A stretch of DNA of 64,000 nucleotides from assembly GCA_014058405.1 (NCBI GenBank), contig CP047423.1:1178001-1242000 (forward strand), in the 5' to 3' direction. This document shows, piece by piece, positions 35,430-44,627 of the stretch. Position 1 is the first letter of the stretch. Each line of letters starts with the position of its first letter. The position numbers and the translations under genes were made by a program. The DNA is from Candidatus Nitrospira kreftii (GTDB lineage: Bacteria > Nitrospirota > Nitrospiria > Nitrospirales > Nitrospiraceae). The notes beneath the pieces were generated by a model. The model was not told the DNA's origin. It worked only from the letters and a program-made list of their open reading frames with translations, and searched no databases.

Positions 35430-38400
35430 ATGACCCTTTCCGAGACCTGTATCCATCGGCCTGTATTCGCGATCGTCATGACGCTGCTGCTGATGCTGTT
35501 CGGACTCTTGAGTTTTTTACGATTGCCCGTTCGCGAGTACCCTGACATCAAATCGCCGATTGTCTCGGTCCACACGGTGTACCCGGGCGCCAGCGCATCT
35601 GTTCTGGAGTCGGACGTGACCACGCCGCTCGAAGACGCACTGAGCGGCATTCAGGGGCTTCGGACGATCACCTCAGCCAGCCGCGAAGAAGTCTCCTTGA
35701 TCACGCTGGAATTTGAATTAGGACGAGATCTGGATGTCGCGACCAACGATGTCCGCGATCGTGTCTCACAGATCCGCTCGGTGTTGCCGTTGGGGATTCT
35801 CGAGCCTCATGTTGAAAAGGCCGCAGCGGAGAATACCGAAGCCTTGTTTCTCGCCCTCTCCAGCGAACGTCATTCCGAGTTGGAAATGTCCGACATCGCC
35901 GACCGGTTCGTCAAGGCGCGGCTGGTCATGATCCCCGGCGTGTCGTCGACATACCTCGACGGTGAACGGCGTTATGCTATGCGCATTTGGTTGGATCCCG
36001 ATCGACTCGCGGCCCGTCGCCTGACCGTTCAGGATGTCGAAGAGGCCATACGTAATCAAAACGCATCAATTCCGGCAGGGCGGATCGAGAGCGATCAGAT
36101 GGAATTCAGCGTCTCACTCAAAGGGACGTTACACACTCCGAAGCAGTTCGACTCGCTGATCGTCGCCTACCGGGACGGTTATCCGGTTCGACTGGAGGAT
36201 GTGGCGCGGGTCGAACTGGGCGCGGAAGATACGCGCAAGCTCGTGCGGTTCAACGGTCGATCATCGTTGGGCATTTCGGTATCTCGCCAGTCCAAGGCCA
36301 ACACGTTGGCTGTGGTGCGCGCTATCAAGGACCAACTGCCGTCCATTTCGGCGGGATTGCCGGACGGCATGACCCTGACGGTGGCCTGGGACAGTTCGAC
36401 GCCGATCGAACGCTCGCTGTATGAAGTGTATGTGGCGTTGAGCCTGTCGTTGCTTCTCGTGGTGATGGTGATCTACTGCTTCCTCGGGAGTGTGCGCGCA
36501 ACGATCGTGCCGGCTGTGGCCATCCCGGCCTCGATCGTCGGGACCTGCATAGTCATGTGGATTACTGGGTGTTCGTTGAACGTATTGACTCTCCTGGGTC
36601 TCGTGCTCGCCGTAGGCCTCGTGGTGGATGACGCCATCATCGTTCTCGAGAATATTCATCGCCGCATCGGAGCGGGCATGCCGCCATTGCGGGCGGCCAT
36701 CGAAGGCACGAACGAAATCGCCTTCGCCGTGGTTGCAACGACGATTTCGCTTGTCACCGTGTTCGTTCCCATCGCATTTCTGACCGGCATTGTCGGCCAG
36801 CTGTTTGCGGAATTATCCATCGCAGTCGCGTCGGCGGTGCTCTTGTCCGGCTTCGTGGCGCTGACCCTAACGCCGATGATGTGTGGACGCTTGCTTCGCC
36901 CCGACAGTGGGTTGGCTGGTTTTCGGTTCACCGTACGACTCGCGGACGATGTTGTTCAACGTTACCGTCGTGGACTGACATGGGCCATGCACGCACGAGT
37001 GGTCATTGTGTTCGTGGCGGTTGGAGCGAGCCTGGCGAGTCTGTCCATATTAAACCGACTTCCCTCCGAATTGGCGCCTCTCGAAGACGCAGGATGGTTT
37101 TCCGGCTTTCTCACCGCGCCGCAAGGCGCCACGCTTCGGTATACCAACACCTACGCCAAAGAATTGGAATCATTGCTCCAAACGGTACCTGAGATTGCTC
37201 ACGCGTACACCGTAGTGGCGCGCGGGGATCGACCGACGATGGTGAATCGCGCTGCGAGTTGGGTGACGTTGAAGGATTGGAATGAGCGAACGAGGAGTCA
37301 ACAGGAGATCGTTTCCGGCTTGAATCAAGAGATCGGCAAATTGACTGGGGTGAAAGCGTATTTGTTGAGCCCGCCTTCAATCGAGGAATGGTCGGAGAAG
37401 ACGCCTGTGCAGTTTGTCATCGGGGGATTGGATTATCAGGAACTGCAGCAGGCCGCCGACCAGATGGTCGCGCGGTTGGCCGACCACCCCGGATTTGTGG
37501 CGCCGGAAATCGATATCATGTTGAATGCTCCGCACCTGGCCGTCGAAACGCACCGCGACAAGAGCGCCGACCTTGGGGTGTCCGTCGTCTCCATTGGACG
37601 GACACTGGAGACCTTGCTCAGCGGAAGGCCGGTAGGCACGTTTATACAGAACGGCCGTCAATACAAAGTGATTGTGAAAGTCGACGACCGGCATCGCGAA
37701 AGACCATCCGATATCAGTCAGCTCTATGTGCGAGGGAATGACGGGGCATTGGTCCAGCTCAACAATGTCGTGACGGTCAAGGAGGTACCCGCGCCGGAAG
37801 CCCTAAACCACTTCGATCGCATGCGTGCCGTCACCATCAGCGCGGGATTGGCCGACGGGTACACATTGGGGCAGGCGTTGCCCTACCTGGATGGCACCTC
37901 ACGCGAAATCATCAAGCCTGGTATGCGGACGGCCTACGCCGGAGAATCCAAGACTTTCGCGGAAAGTAATCGAAACCTGTATCTGACATTCGTGTTGGCG
38001 TTGGTGGTCATCTTCCTGGTGCTTGCGGCGCAGTTCGAAAGCTTCCGGCATCCCTGGACGATCTTACTGGCAGTGCTTCCCGCCCTATCGGGGGCAGTGC
38101 TCTCCTTAGCCGCGATCGACGGAACCCTGACCATTTATAGTCAAATTGGGATGGTGATTCTGATTGGGTTGGTCACAAAGAATGCGATTCTCATCGTGGA
38201 ATTTGCCAACCAGCTCCGCGAACGGGGATTCGATGTGCATCAGGCAGTCATTGAAGCAGCCGCGCTGCGGCTTCGTCCGATCCTGATGACGACCTGCGCG
38301 ACGATCCTCGGGGCATTACCGCTTGCATTGGCTACCGGCGCGGGAGCGGCCGGACGTCGTCAGATCGGTGTCGTGATCATCGGTGGGTTGCTGGTGTCGA

Positions 38401-38486
38401 CGCTCGTCACCCTCGTCCTGGTTCCCGCCGGTTATACGATTCTCGCAGGGCGCGTGCGGAATTCTAAGGCGGAGGGAACACCATAG
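35430..38486 (+). CDS. RND efflux pump inner-membrane transporter (HAE1/MexF type)
   Basis: This 1018-residue transporter has 12 predicted helices and two large periplasmic loops. The N-terminus (TLSETCIHRPVFAIVMTLLL) is typical. LVVDDAIIVLENIHRRI in TM4 carries the paired aspartates of proton-driven hydrophobe/amphiphile exporters. VTKNAILIVEFANQLRERG in TM10 is also characteristic. There is no heavy-metal (CusA-like) signature. It is 56 bases after the adaptor and 2 bases before the outer-membrane factor, so the three form an operon. Confidence 0.94.
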   Translation: MTLSETCIHRPVFAIVMTLLLMLFGLLSFLRLPVREYPDIKSPIVSVHTVYPGASASVLESDVTTPLEDALSGIQGLRTITSASREEVSLITLEFELGRDLDVATNDVRDRVSQIRSVLPLGILEPHVEKAAAENTEALFLALSSERHSELEMSDIADRFVKARLVMIPGVSSTYLDGERRYAMRIWLDPDRLAARRLTVQDVEEAIRNQNASIPAGRIESDQMEFSVSLKGTLHTPKQFDSLIVAYRDGYPVRLEDVARVELGAEDTRKLVRFNGRSSLGISVSRQSKANTLAVVRAIKDQLPSISAGLPDGMTLTVAWDSSTPIERSLYEVYVALSLSLLLVVMVIYCFLGSVRATIVPAVAIPASIVGTCIVMWITGCSLNVLTLLGLVLAVGLVVDDAIIVLENIHRRIGAGMPPLRAAIEGTNEIAFAVVATTISLVTVFVPIAFLTGIVGQLFAELSIAVASAVLLSGFVALTLTPMMCGRLLRPDSGLAGFRFTVRLADDVVQRYRRGLTWAMHARVVIVFVAVGASLASLSILNRLPSELAPLEDAGWFSGFLTAPQGATLRYTNTYAKELESLLQTVPEIAHAYTVVARGDRPTMVNRAASWVTLKDWNERTRSQQEIVSGLNQEIGKLTGVKAYLLSPPSIEEWSEKTPVQFVIGGLDYQELQQAADQMVARLADHPGFVAPEIDIMLNAPHLAVETHRDKSADLGVSVVSIGRTLETLLSGRPVGTFIQNGRQYKVIVKVDDRHRERPSDISQLYVRGNDGALVQLNNVVTVKEVPAPEALNHFDRMRAVTISAGLADGYTLGQALPYLDGTSREIIKPGMRTAYAGESKTFAESNRNLYLTFVLALVVIFLVLAAQFESFRHPWTILLAVLPALSGAVLSLAAIDGTLTIYSQIGMVILIGLVTKNAILIVEFANQLRERGFDVHQAVIEAAALRLRPILMTTCATILGALPLALATGAGAAGRRQIGVVIIGGLLVSTLVTLVLVPAGYTILAGRVRNSKAEGTP

Positions 38487-38488
38487 CC

Positions 38489-40051
38489 ATGGAGAACAGA
38501 TCTTCGGTTCGTCGGTGCTTTGCGGCCGTCGTGCTCATCGTGTGGTGGGGGGGTCTGTCGTCACCGCAGAGTTGGGGCCTCGATGTGACCCAACCAACTC
38601 CTTTGGAACGTCATGAAACGGTGTCACTGGCCGATGCGGCCGTCCGCGCTCTGGAAAACAATCTCGACATTAGCCTCAGTCGCCACACCAAGGAAAGTCG
38701 ATTAGCCGACATCGTGATCGAACAAGCAAAGTTCGATCCTACGGTGAGTGTGAATGGTCAGTATCTGCGGACGGTCGACCCTCTCAACCGACCTGTGTTT
38801 GGGGCAACCGGGTTCCAGCTGAACCAAATTACCAAGTTCGACCAGCGTAACCATTCCCTGTCCGTTGATGCCTCGAAGACTCTCATGACCGGTGGCCATG
38901 TCGACATGAACTACAGCCCGGCCAGGAACAGTGTGAACCAGGATCTCGCCGAGGGGTTCCTGTTCAATCCCGCCTGGACCGGAGGCCTATCGTTCACCGT
39001 GACGCAACCGTTGCTCAAGAACGCAGGTGTCGCAGTGAATACCACCTTCATTAAGATTGCCCAAAACAATGCCACCGTCGAGCAGCATATCTTTCGAGAC
39101 CGAGTCTTAACGGTCATCGCCTTGGTCGAACAAAACTACTGGGAACTAGTGTACGCCCTAGAAAACGTGAAAGTCGCCCAAGCGGCGCTGAAGGCTGCTG
39201 AGGAACTGCTCGCCACCAATCGCATCAAGGCCAAAGCCGGCGTGATGTCCGTCGTCGACGTGCTTCAGGCGGAAGCTGCAGTGGCGTCACGTGTGGAGCA
39301 GATCCTGGTAGCCGAGAAAGCTATCCGCGATGAGGAAGATCAACTACGGACGCTTCTGAATCCTGGTGAAGTCGAGCTGCGGCAAACTGTGCGGTTGACC
39401 CCCGTTGATGCGCCCATCACTTATCTCGAGACCCTCAGTCTCGAAGAAGCCATCGAGACCGCGATCGAACAACGCCCGGAAGTCGCTCAGGCCAAAAAAA
39501 ACATCGAATCCAGTCAGCTGAACAAACAGTTTGCCCGCAACCAGTTGCTTCCCACGCTCTCCGTCCAAGGCACGATGGGACTTTCAGGATTAGGGAGTGA
39601 CTACGGAGGCGCGTTCACGAGAAACTTCAGCGGCGATTTCTATAACTATGGCGCGGGGCTGCTGTTCAGCTACCCGCTCGGCAACCGCTCTGCCATCAGT
39701 ACGTATAACAAACGGAAATTGGATGCCAAAAATGCCGAGGTGACCCTTGCAAGCGTCCGTCATCAGATTATTCTTGGTGTTCGCGAGGCCGTGCGTCGTG
39801 TGCAGACCGACTTCAAACGAATTGAGACGACCCGCTCGGCACGTATCTTGGCTGAGAAGCAATTGCAAACCGAGCAGGAACGGTTGAGGGTAGGGCTCAG
39901 CACCACGCGCTTTGTACTCGATTTCCAGCGAGATCTGGCGACTGCGCAAGGCAATGAGTTACGGGCCATCGTCGATTACAACAAATCGCTGTCCAATCTG
40001 GAACGACAGAAAGCCACCACGTTGGATCACTATCATTTGGAATTGTCGTAG
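38489..40051 (+). CDS. TolC-family outer membrane efflux protein
   Basis: This 520-residue protein has a signal peptide (FAAVVLIVWWGGLSSPQSWG). Two OEP repeats show the usual ALENNLDISLSRHTKESRLA opening and the repeated helical coiled-coil regions. LSLEEAIETAIEQRPEVAQA opens the second repeat, and RLRVGLSTTRFVLDFQRDLA closes it. It forms the exit duct of the RND system. The next 400 bases hold only RNA module copy 2. Confidence 0.9.
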   Translation: MENRSSVRRCFAAVVLIVWWGGLSSPQSWGLDVTQPTPLERHETVSLADAAVRALENNLDISLSRHTKESRLADIVIEQAKFDPTVSVNGQYLRTVDPLNRPVFGATGFQLNQITKFDQRNHSLSVDASKTLMTGGHVDMNYSPARNSVNQDLAEGFLFNPAWTGGLSFTVTQPLLKNAGVAVNTTFIKIAQNNATVEQHIFRDRVLTVIALVEQNYWELVYALENVKVAQAALKAAEELLATNRIKAKAGVMSVVDVLQAEAAVASRVEQILVAEKAIRDEEDQLRTLLNPGEVELRQTVRLTPVDAPITYLETLSLEEAIETAIEQRPEVAQAKKNIESSQLNKQFARNQLLPTLSVQGTMGLSGLGSDYGGAFTRNFSGDFYNYGAGLLFSYPLGNRSAISTYNKRKLDAKNAEVTLASVRHQIILGVREAVRRVQTDFKRIETTRSARILAEKQLQTEQERLRVGLSTTRFVLDFQRDLATAQGNELRAIVDYNKSLSNLERQKATTLDHYHLELS

Positions 40052-40281
40052 CTTTCAGTGTGCTCGACCTGATCCATCGGTGGCGCAGCACTCTTGTGCT
40101 GTACACAGGTGAGGTAATCAGCGCCTGATTCGTCTTTATGCAGATGGGTTGTGTTTCTCCGAATACGGGTGGGTGTACGATGAAGTGGCTTCATATCAAG
40201 GCGCAGTTTCAGAAGCAAGGCGCCGCCCAGACTGTGTGTAGGGTAGTGATGCCCCGTCGAGATCACGTCGGATGATGGGGA
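40052..40281. other. 230-bp gap between the TolC gene and RNA module copy 2
   Basis: No gene and no clear terminator are seen here. Together with the RNA module this makes a stretch of about 400 bases without coding sequence. Confidence 0.5.
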
Positions 40282-40324
40282 TTGACAGAAACGTTCTGCG
40301 TCATGTACTGATAGTAATTATCAA
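40282..40324 (+). promoter_or_regulatory. Promoter with overlapping Fur-box-like palindrome, copy 2
   Basis: TTGACA (40282-40287), 18 bases and TACTGA (40306-40311) repeat the geometry of copy 1. The palindrome TGATA-GTAAT-TATCA (40309-40323) is identical in sequence to copy 1. Fur binding is inference. It drives the RNA module before exbB-exbD-tonB. Confidence 0.72.
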
Positions 40325-40431
40325 AATCACTGAAGCTGAGACCGGCCTCTGATCGATGGTCTCAGTCAGAGGCCAGAGGTCGATCAAGACCGGAGCCCAT
40401 GGTTGCCTGGACGGCGGCTATGGGCTTTTTT
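40318..40431 (+). ncRNA. Repeated structured RNA / attenuator leader, copy 2 (about 114 nt)
   Basis: It has the same core as copy 1: GAGGCCAGAGGTC (40369-40381), then ATCAAGACCGGAGCCCA. It has an extra 5' insertion. In the insertion GAGACC (40338-40343) can pair with GGTCTC (40358-40363). Alternatively GGCCTCTGA (40344-40352) can pair with TCAGAGGCC (40366-40374), which would bury the conserved block. The two pairings exclude each other. The module ends in a strong terminator 24 bases before the exbB ATG. Role as in copy 1. Confidence 0.65.
40394..40431 (+). terminator. Intrinsic terminator of RNA module copy 2
   Basis: AGCCCATGGTTGCC (40394-40407) pairs over 14 positions with GGCGGCTATGGGCT (40413-40426), with three wobbles. 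The loop is TGGAC, and six Ts end at 40431. Pair 7 is T-A here but A-T in the other copies, and pair 12 is G-C here but T-A in them. Confidence 0.88.
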
Positions 40432-40454
40432 GATGTCTGAACGAAGGTAGGAAT

Positions 40455-40880
40455 ATGGATGTACTGAAGCATTTGGTGGATTACGGGATTATCGGCCTGC
40501 TGGTGGCGCTCAGCCTATGGGCGCTGGCCGTGGCGGTGGAGCGGTGGCTCTACTATCGGCGGGTGACGCCGGCGCAGTTCGAAAATATACAACTGCTGGA
40601 AATGGCATTGACGAAGCGACTGGTCGTGATCGGCACGGTGGCTGCCAATGCACCCTACATCGGACTACTAGGGACCGTCCTAGGCATCATGTTGACGTTT
40701 CATACGATGGGGACGTCGAGCACGATGGCGGTCGGCACGATTATGGTGGGGCTCAGTCTCGCACTCAAGGCGACAGCCATCGGGTTGTTGGTGGCGATCC
40801 CGTGCGTCGTGTTGAACAATATCTTACGTCGGCGTGTTTCCGAGCTGCTTACACTGTACAAGGTACAGCATGGAGCGTGA
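40455..40880 (+). CDS. exbB: TonB-system proton channel subunit ExbB (type 2)
   Basis: This 141-residue MotA/TolQ/ExbB protein has three membrane helices (about 9-27, 58-85 and 95-120). The channel motif ANAPYIGLLGTVLGIM is typical. The short length matches the type-2 ExbB of epsilonproteobacteria rather than the roughly 240-residue form. It pairs with ExbD and TonB to energise outer-membrane receptors. It begins 24 bases after the RNA module terminator and overlaps exbD. Confidence 0.92.
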   Translation: MDVLKHLVDYGIIGLLVALSLWALAVAVERWLYYRRVTPAQFENIQLLEMALTKRLVVIGTVAANAPYIGLLGTVLGIMLTFHTMGTSSTMAVGTIMVGLSLALKATAIGLLVAIPCVVLNNILRRRVSELLTLYKVQHGA

Positions 40881-41244
40881 ATTAAACCAAATCAACGTCA
40901 TTCCACTCGTGGATGTGATGTTGGTGCTGTTGGTCATTGTTTTGACCACGGCCACGTTCATTTCGACCGGTCAGGTCCCGGTCGAATTGGCGAAAGCCAA
41001 AGAAGTGAATGACCACAAGGATGTGCCGCTGATGATCACCCTGACGGCCGATGATCGGCTCTTCGTGAATGACCAACCCGTTTCGGCTGATGGTCTGACG
41101 GCGATGCTGAACGGACATCCACGCGAGTCGATCGTTGTCCTACGGGCTGATCGCGTCACGATCTTGGAGCGGTTTGTGGGAGTGGTCGATGAGGTCAGGG
41201 GCCTCGGATTTCGACAGGTCAGTTTGGAGGTCCTTCGATCATGA
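40870..41244 (+). CDS. exbD: TonB-system subunit ExbD (type 2)
   Basis: This 124-residue protein has one N-terminal membrane helix. INVIPLVDVMLVLLVIVL includes the essential aspartate of ExbD/TolR. A periplasmic domain follows (LTADDRLFVNDQPVSADGL). ATG 40870 overlaps the exbB stop by 11 bases. The upstream in-frame start at 40834 lies deep in exbB and is not used. The stop overlaps tonB (ATGA). Confidence 0.93.
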   Translation: MERELNQINVIPLVDVMLVLLVIVLTTATFISTGQVPVELAKAKEVNDHKDVPLMITLTADDRLFVNDQPVSADGLTAMLNGHPRESIVVLRADRVTILERFVGVVDEVRGLGFRQVSLEVLRS

Positions 41245-42086
41245 CCACCTTCGAATTCAATCGCATCAACGCGAACGCGATTCCCGAACAGGCACGGGGT
41301 TGGATGGCGTCCGTCATGCTGCATCTCCTGGGTTTTGCCGCTGCGACGCTTGTGATGGCGGAGATTGAGCGTCCTGTTCCACGCGAGTTGTTTCAGTGGG
41401 ATATCTCGATGGTTGACTCGCCGACCCCATCTGAATCGCAGCCGACTGAACCGGTTGTGCAATTGCCTCCCTCTCCTGTCAAGCCGAGTCCTCCCGTCCG
41501 ACAGACAAAACCGACGATTGTCGAGCAACCTCTGCCGAGGGCGCCACAGGAGGTCACGGTTCCGGTGGAAACGACTCAGATGGTCAAGGACGTGGTCACG
41601 AATGCCGAGCCAGTGATGGAATATGCTGCCGTGGAGTCGACAGACCAACCAGTGGTTGCACCGCAAGCTGTTGTGGCGGAACCGGTAGAGTCTTCTGATC
41701 GGCCGATGATCGAACAGGCGCGCATGGTTTCGACAGCGCCAACCTTTGAGCATCGCATGGTGCAATATCGGCCCGTGCGCCATCGGGAGACCAGGACGGA
41801 TTATGGTTGGCTTCGCGATCTCCTCTGGAAACGCATCGAAGAATTAAAACACTATCCAAGGCTCGCGAGAGAGAACCACTGGGAGGGCAGGGTCGTCGTC
41901 CAAGCAGTCATTAAGGCGGACGGCACAGTCGGGGATCTCAGTGTGGCAGAAAGTTCAGGGCATGCCTTGCTGGATCAGGATGCGTTGGTGGTGATGAGGA
42001 AAGCCTCTCCCTTGACGTTGGTACATCAGATGGAGAGAGCGCAGATTACCATTCTAGTTCCGATCAGCTATCGCTTGGAAGGGTAG
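41241..42086 (+). CDS. tonB: Energy transducer TonB
   Basis: This 281-residue protein has an N-terminal membrane helix (MASVMLHLLGFAAATLVMA). A Pro/Glu/Val-rich periplasmic spacer follows (PPSPVKPSPPVRQTKPTIVE), and then a C-terminal TonB domain. The domain contains HYPRLARENHWEGRVVVQAV and VAESSGHALLDQDALVVMRK, with the usual final strand. It reaches through the periplasm to the TonB boxes of receptors. It is the third gene of the exbB-exbD-tonB operon. Confidence 0.92.
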   Translation: MTTFEFNRINANAIPEQARGWMASVMLHLLGFAAATLVMAEIERPVPRELFQWDISMVDSPTPSESQPTEPVVQLPPSPVKPSPPVRQTKPTIVEQPLPRAPQEVTVPVETTQMVKDVVTNAEPVMEYAAVESTDQPVVAPQAVVAEPVESSDRPMIEQARMVSTAPTFEHRMVQYRPVRHRETRTDYGWLRDLLWKRIEELKHYPRLARENHWEGRVVVQAVIKADGTVGDLSVAESSGHALLDQDALVVMRKASPLTLVHQMERAQITILVPISYRLEG

Positions 42087-42136
42087 GAAGTGAACAAGAA
42101 CGTTAATTGATCGGAAGTATGTATAAAAGGAGAAAC

Positions 42137-42598
42137 ATGATGAATCGCCTGACGATCGTCCGTTCGATCATTCGACCCGTCGCGTTGGTATTCTCAGTTG
42201 GCATGGTTTGCCTGCTCGCGGCGCCCGCTTTGGCTCAGAACAAAAGCGAGAAAGCGTTCCATGCCGTGGCGGTCGATGCCAAGAGTGTAGAAACAGACGT
42301 CAAGAACGTCATCTTCTATTACGAAGAAAAAATCAGCGAAACCGCATTCGTCCCCCACGAGATGCGTGAGTTGCCTGTGAAGCGCGGGACGGCCACGGTC
42401 AAAATCAAGTTTGATGGCATCAAACATATTGATCTCAAACCGACCGGTAACGGGTCAGCGCCGAATGTGACCATCACGCTGAACGACGGCAAGACGGGGG
42501 AATTTATCTTGGCCGTCGCAGGCAGTTTCAAAGGACAATCCGATTTCGGAGAAGTTGAACTGCCGGCTGCCGAACTGAAAAAACTTACATTCAAGTAA
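42137..42598 (+). CDS. Secreted protein of unknown function downstream of tonB
   Basis: This 153-residue protein has a signal peptide (ALVFSVGMVCLLAAPALAQ). The mature domain (KAFHAVAVDAKSVETDVKNV, then GTATVKIKFDGIKHIDLK) resembles small beta-rich periplasmic proteins. I do not recognise the family. ATG 42137 is used because AAAAGGAG is eight bases upstream; 42140 is a second ATG. It is 50 bases after tonB and probably in the same transcript, hence likely linked to metal uptake. Confidence 0.75.
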   Translation: MMNRLTIVRSIIRPVALVFSVGMVCLLAAPALAQNKSEKAFHAVAVDAKSVETDVKNVIFYYEEKISETAFVPHEMRELPVKRGTATVKIKFDGIKHIDLKPTGNGSAPNVTITLNDGKTGEFILAVAGSFKGQSDFGEVELPAAELKKLTFK

Positions 42599-42700
42599 CG
42601 CTATTTTCCCATACGATGTGGTCTGACGTGCCCGATGGCATGTGCCCTGGGGAATAACGATTGAACGCACACCGTGCAGCAGAGTGAGCAGGGTAGGACT

Positions 42701-42883
42701 ATGAGCGAATCACGCGCAGCGGTGTCGGGTGTGGACGTTCGGTGCCGCTGTGGGAAGCTGATCGCCCGCTGGGAAGGTGAGAGTCTGGTCATCAAGTGTA
42801 CGCGCTGCCGACGATTCGTCAGGATTCTCGCGTCAGCCATCGGCGGAAGGCCACCTGATCTACAGCCTGGCATACACCGATAG
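42701..42883 (+). CDS. Com-like small zinc-finger protein
   Basis: This 60-residue protein has two CxC/CxxC knuckles: VRCRCGKLIARWEGESLVIK, then CTRCRRFVRI. That resembles the phage Mu Com translational regulator (RCxCxKLL...IKCPRC). It is short and basic at the end. ATG 42701 follows AGGGTAGGACT. It sits between the tonB operon and the PepSY gene. No other phage gene is near, so a nucleic-acid-binding role is inferred only from the motif. Confidence 0.7.
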   Translation: MSESRAAVSGVDVRCRCGKLIARWEGESLVIKCTRCRRFVRILASAIGGRPPDLQPGIHR

Positions 42884-43103
42884 TCTCCCGCCATCGTGGG
42901 TCCACTCTCCAGGATCTAATTCTAGGAGGTTGGCATGGTCTTACTGATTGGGAGAGGCGGAGAGCTCGGCGCCACGTATGTCGTACCCCGTGGGTTGCCG
43001 CGTTGAGAGCCAGGTGGAGGATCGGTGTGTTAGTACGTCTTACTTGAATGGACGGGTCTGTTCAACGCCCGACGACTTACCATGAATTGATTGAGTGATT
43101 GCC

Positions 43104-44333
43104 ATGATGACCGACCGGTTCGGGACCGGCATCGCACAACCGGAGTTGACGAACTCCCTTGAGGAACCAAAAGCCCTCTCCACACCGGCGCCCGCGCAGT
43201 CTCGTCTCAAGCTCAAGAAAGTCTGGCTGAACCTCCATCTCTATCTGGGGCTATTCGGCGGAGCACTATTCGTATTGATGAGTCTCACGGGCAGTTTCTT
43301 AGTGTTCTATAAAGCCATCGACGAATGGCTGAATCCGACACAGATGACGACGAGCGGCTCCGGCTCCTACAGGCCGCTGAATGAGGTGGTGGCGACAGCC
43401 CAGACCGCTGCTCCTCCCGGCGGCTGGTTGGACAGCCTTGAATTGCCCTCCTCTGAGCGCGAGGTTTTTAAAGCCTGGCATAAGGTGCCGACTGACCAGC
43501 TCGACCGCTATCGGTCGTACCTGGTTACGATTGACCCCTACACGGGAGCCGTCTTAAGCCGCGACCGTGAATGGGGCACATATCTCGTCTCGTTCATCTA
43601 TGAGTTGCATGAATCGTTGTTGATCGACGAGCTTGGTCGGACTCTTGTGGGCTTTGTCGCCTTCTTTCTTCTGGTCTCAATCGGCACGGGCCTGTCTCTC
43701 TGGTGGCCCCGGTCGGGGAGAGTACGGCAGGCATTCCTCCCCGTCGCGAGTACAAGCCGGATCCGTCGACACTATCAGTGGCACAAACTCAGTGGGGCGT
43801 ACGGCGCAATCACGCTGGCTGTGCTCGCGCTCACAGGCCTGTACTTAGCGTTTCCTAGCTACGTGGTCCCGCTCGTCTCCATGTTTTCTCCAGTGGATGA
43901 ATCAAGCGATGAAAGCTCTGCGCAATCCCATCCAGTCTCGGGCGTGACATCCCTCACCGTTGAGCAGGCAGTCGGACTTGTCCAGCGCCAGTTTCCGGAT
44001 GGAAGGATCACATACATCGGCATTCCTCGTGAAGTCACAGACGTGTACCACATGACGATGCACCGGCCCGGGGATGTCCGAGAATCGGTCGGAAGCAGCA
44101 CGGTCTGGTTGGACCAATACAGCGGGGCCGTGCTCAAGCTGCGTGATTGGCAAACCTTCTCTGCGGGGGAGACGTTTGTGGCCTGGCTCTTTCCTTTGCA
44201 TAACGGGGAGGCGTTTGGGTTGATTGGTCGGTGGATCGTGTGCGTCACCGGATTCGTCCCGCTGCTGTTGTACGTCACCGCGCTTCGCATGTGGCGGCTG
44301 AAACGGACTGCGTATCGACGGCAATCGGCCTAA
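43104..44333 (+). CDS. PepSY-associated membrane protein (iron-regulated, putative reductase)
   Basis: This protein of about 409 residues has four membrane helices (LYLGLFGGALFVLMSLTGSF; then about 180-205, 235-260 and 360-390). PepSY-like periplasmic domains lie between them. HxxxG-type histidines in the helices (WLNLHLYLGLFGG, FIYELHESLL) could bind heme. This family occurs with TonB siderophore systems and is proposed to reduce ferric siderophores. Three starts are close (GTG 43095, ATG 43104, ATG 43107). It is downstream of the ExbB-ExbD-TonB block. Confidence 0.88.
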   Translation: MMTDRFGTGIAQPELTNSLEEPKALSTPAPAQSRLKLKKVWLNLHLYLGLFGGALFVLMSLTGSFLVFYKAIDEWLNPTQMTTSGSGSYRPLNEVVATAQTAAPPGGWLDSLELPSSEREVFKAWHKVPTDQLDRYRSYLVTIDPYTGAVLSRDREWGTYLVSFIYELHESLLIDELGRTLVGFVAFFLLVSIGTGLSLWWPRSGRVRQAFLPVASTSRIRRHYQWHKLSGAYGAITLAVLALTGLYLAFPSYVVPLVSMFSPVDESSDESSAQSHPVSGVTSLTVEQAVGLVQRQFPDGRITYIGIPREVTDVYHMTMHRPGDVRESVGSSTVWLDQYSGAVLKLRDWQTFSAGETFVAWLFPLHNGEAFGLIGRWIVCVTGFVPLLLYVTALRMWRLKRTAYRRQSA

Positions 44334-44627
44334 CATCGGTCAGGCGCCGACAGATTGGGTCGGACTTTACGACCGTCCGCCGCTCAGTTCCTATTTCTGA
44401 GAAGCGTTCTCAAAACCTCACACGCGCACCGCCTTGAAGGAAGCCGCATCCAAGTAAAGTCGGATCTGGAATCAACCATAGGCAAGGGGGATGCTCATCT
44501 ATAGACTCTTGCCCTTCCAAGCCTGTGCCTCGTCGCACTATCCTAGCGTTCTGTGAGATGCCCCTCTGACGGGTGCCAGGTGGCGGATACGGTGGGCGCT
44601 TAAATTTTTGAACGTTTGAGGTTGTCG
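44334..44627. other. 294-bp gap
   Basis: No gene, repeat or clear terminator is seen between the PepSY gene and the decayed nucleotidyltransferase. Confidence 0.5.
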
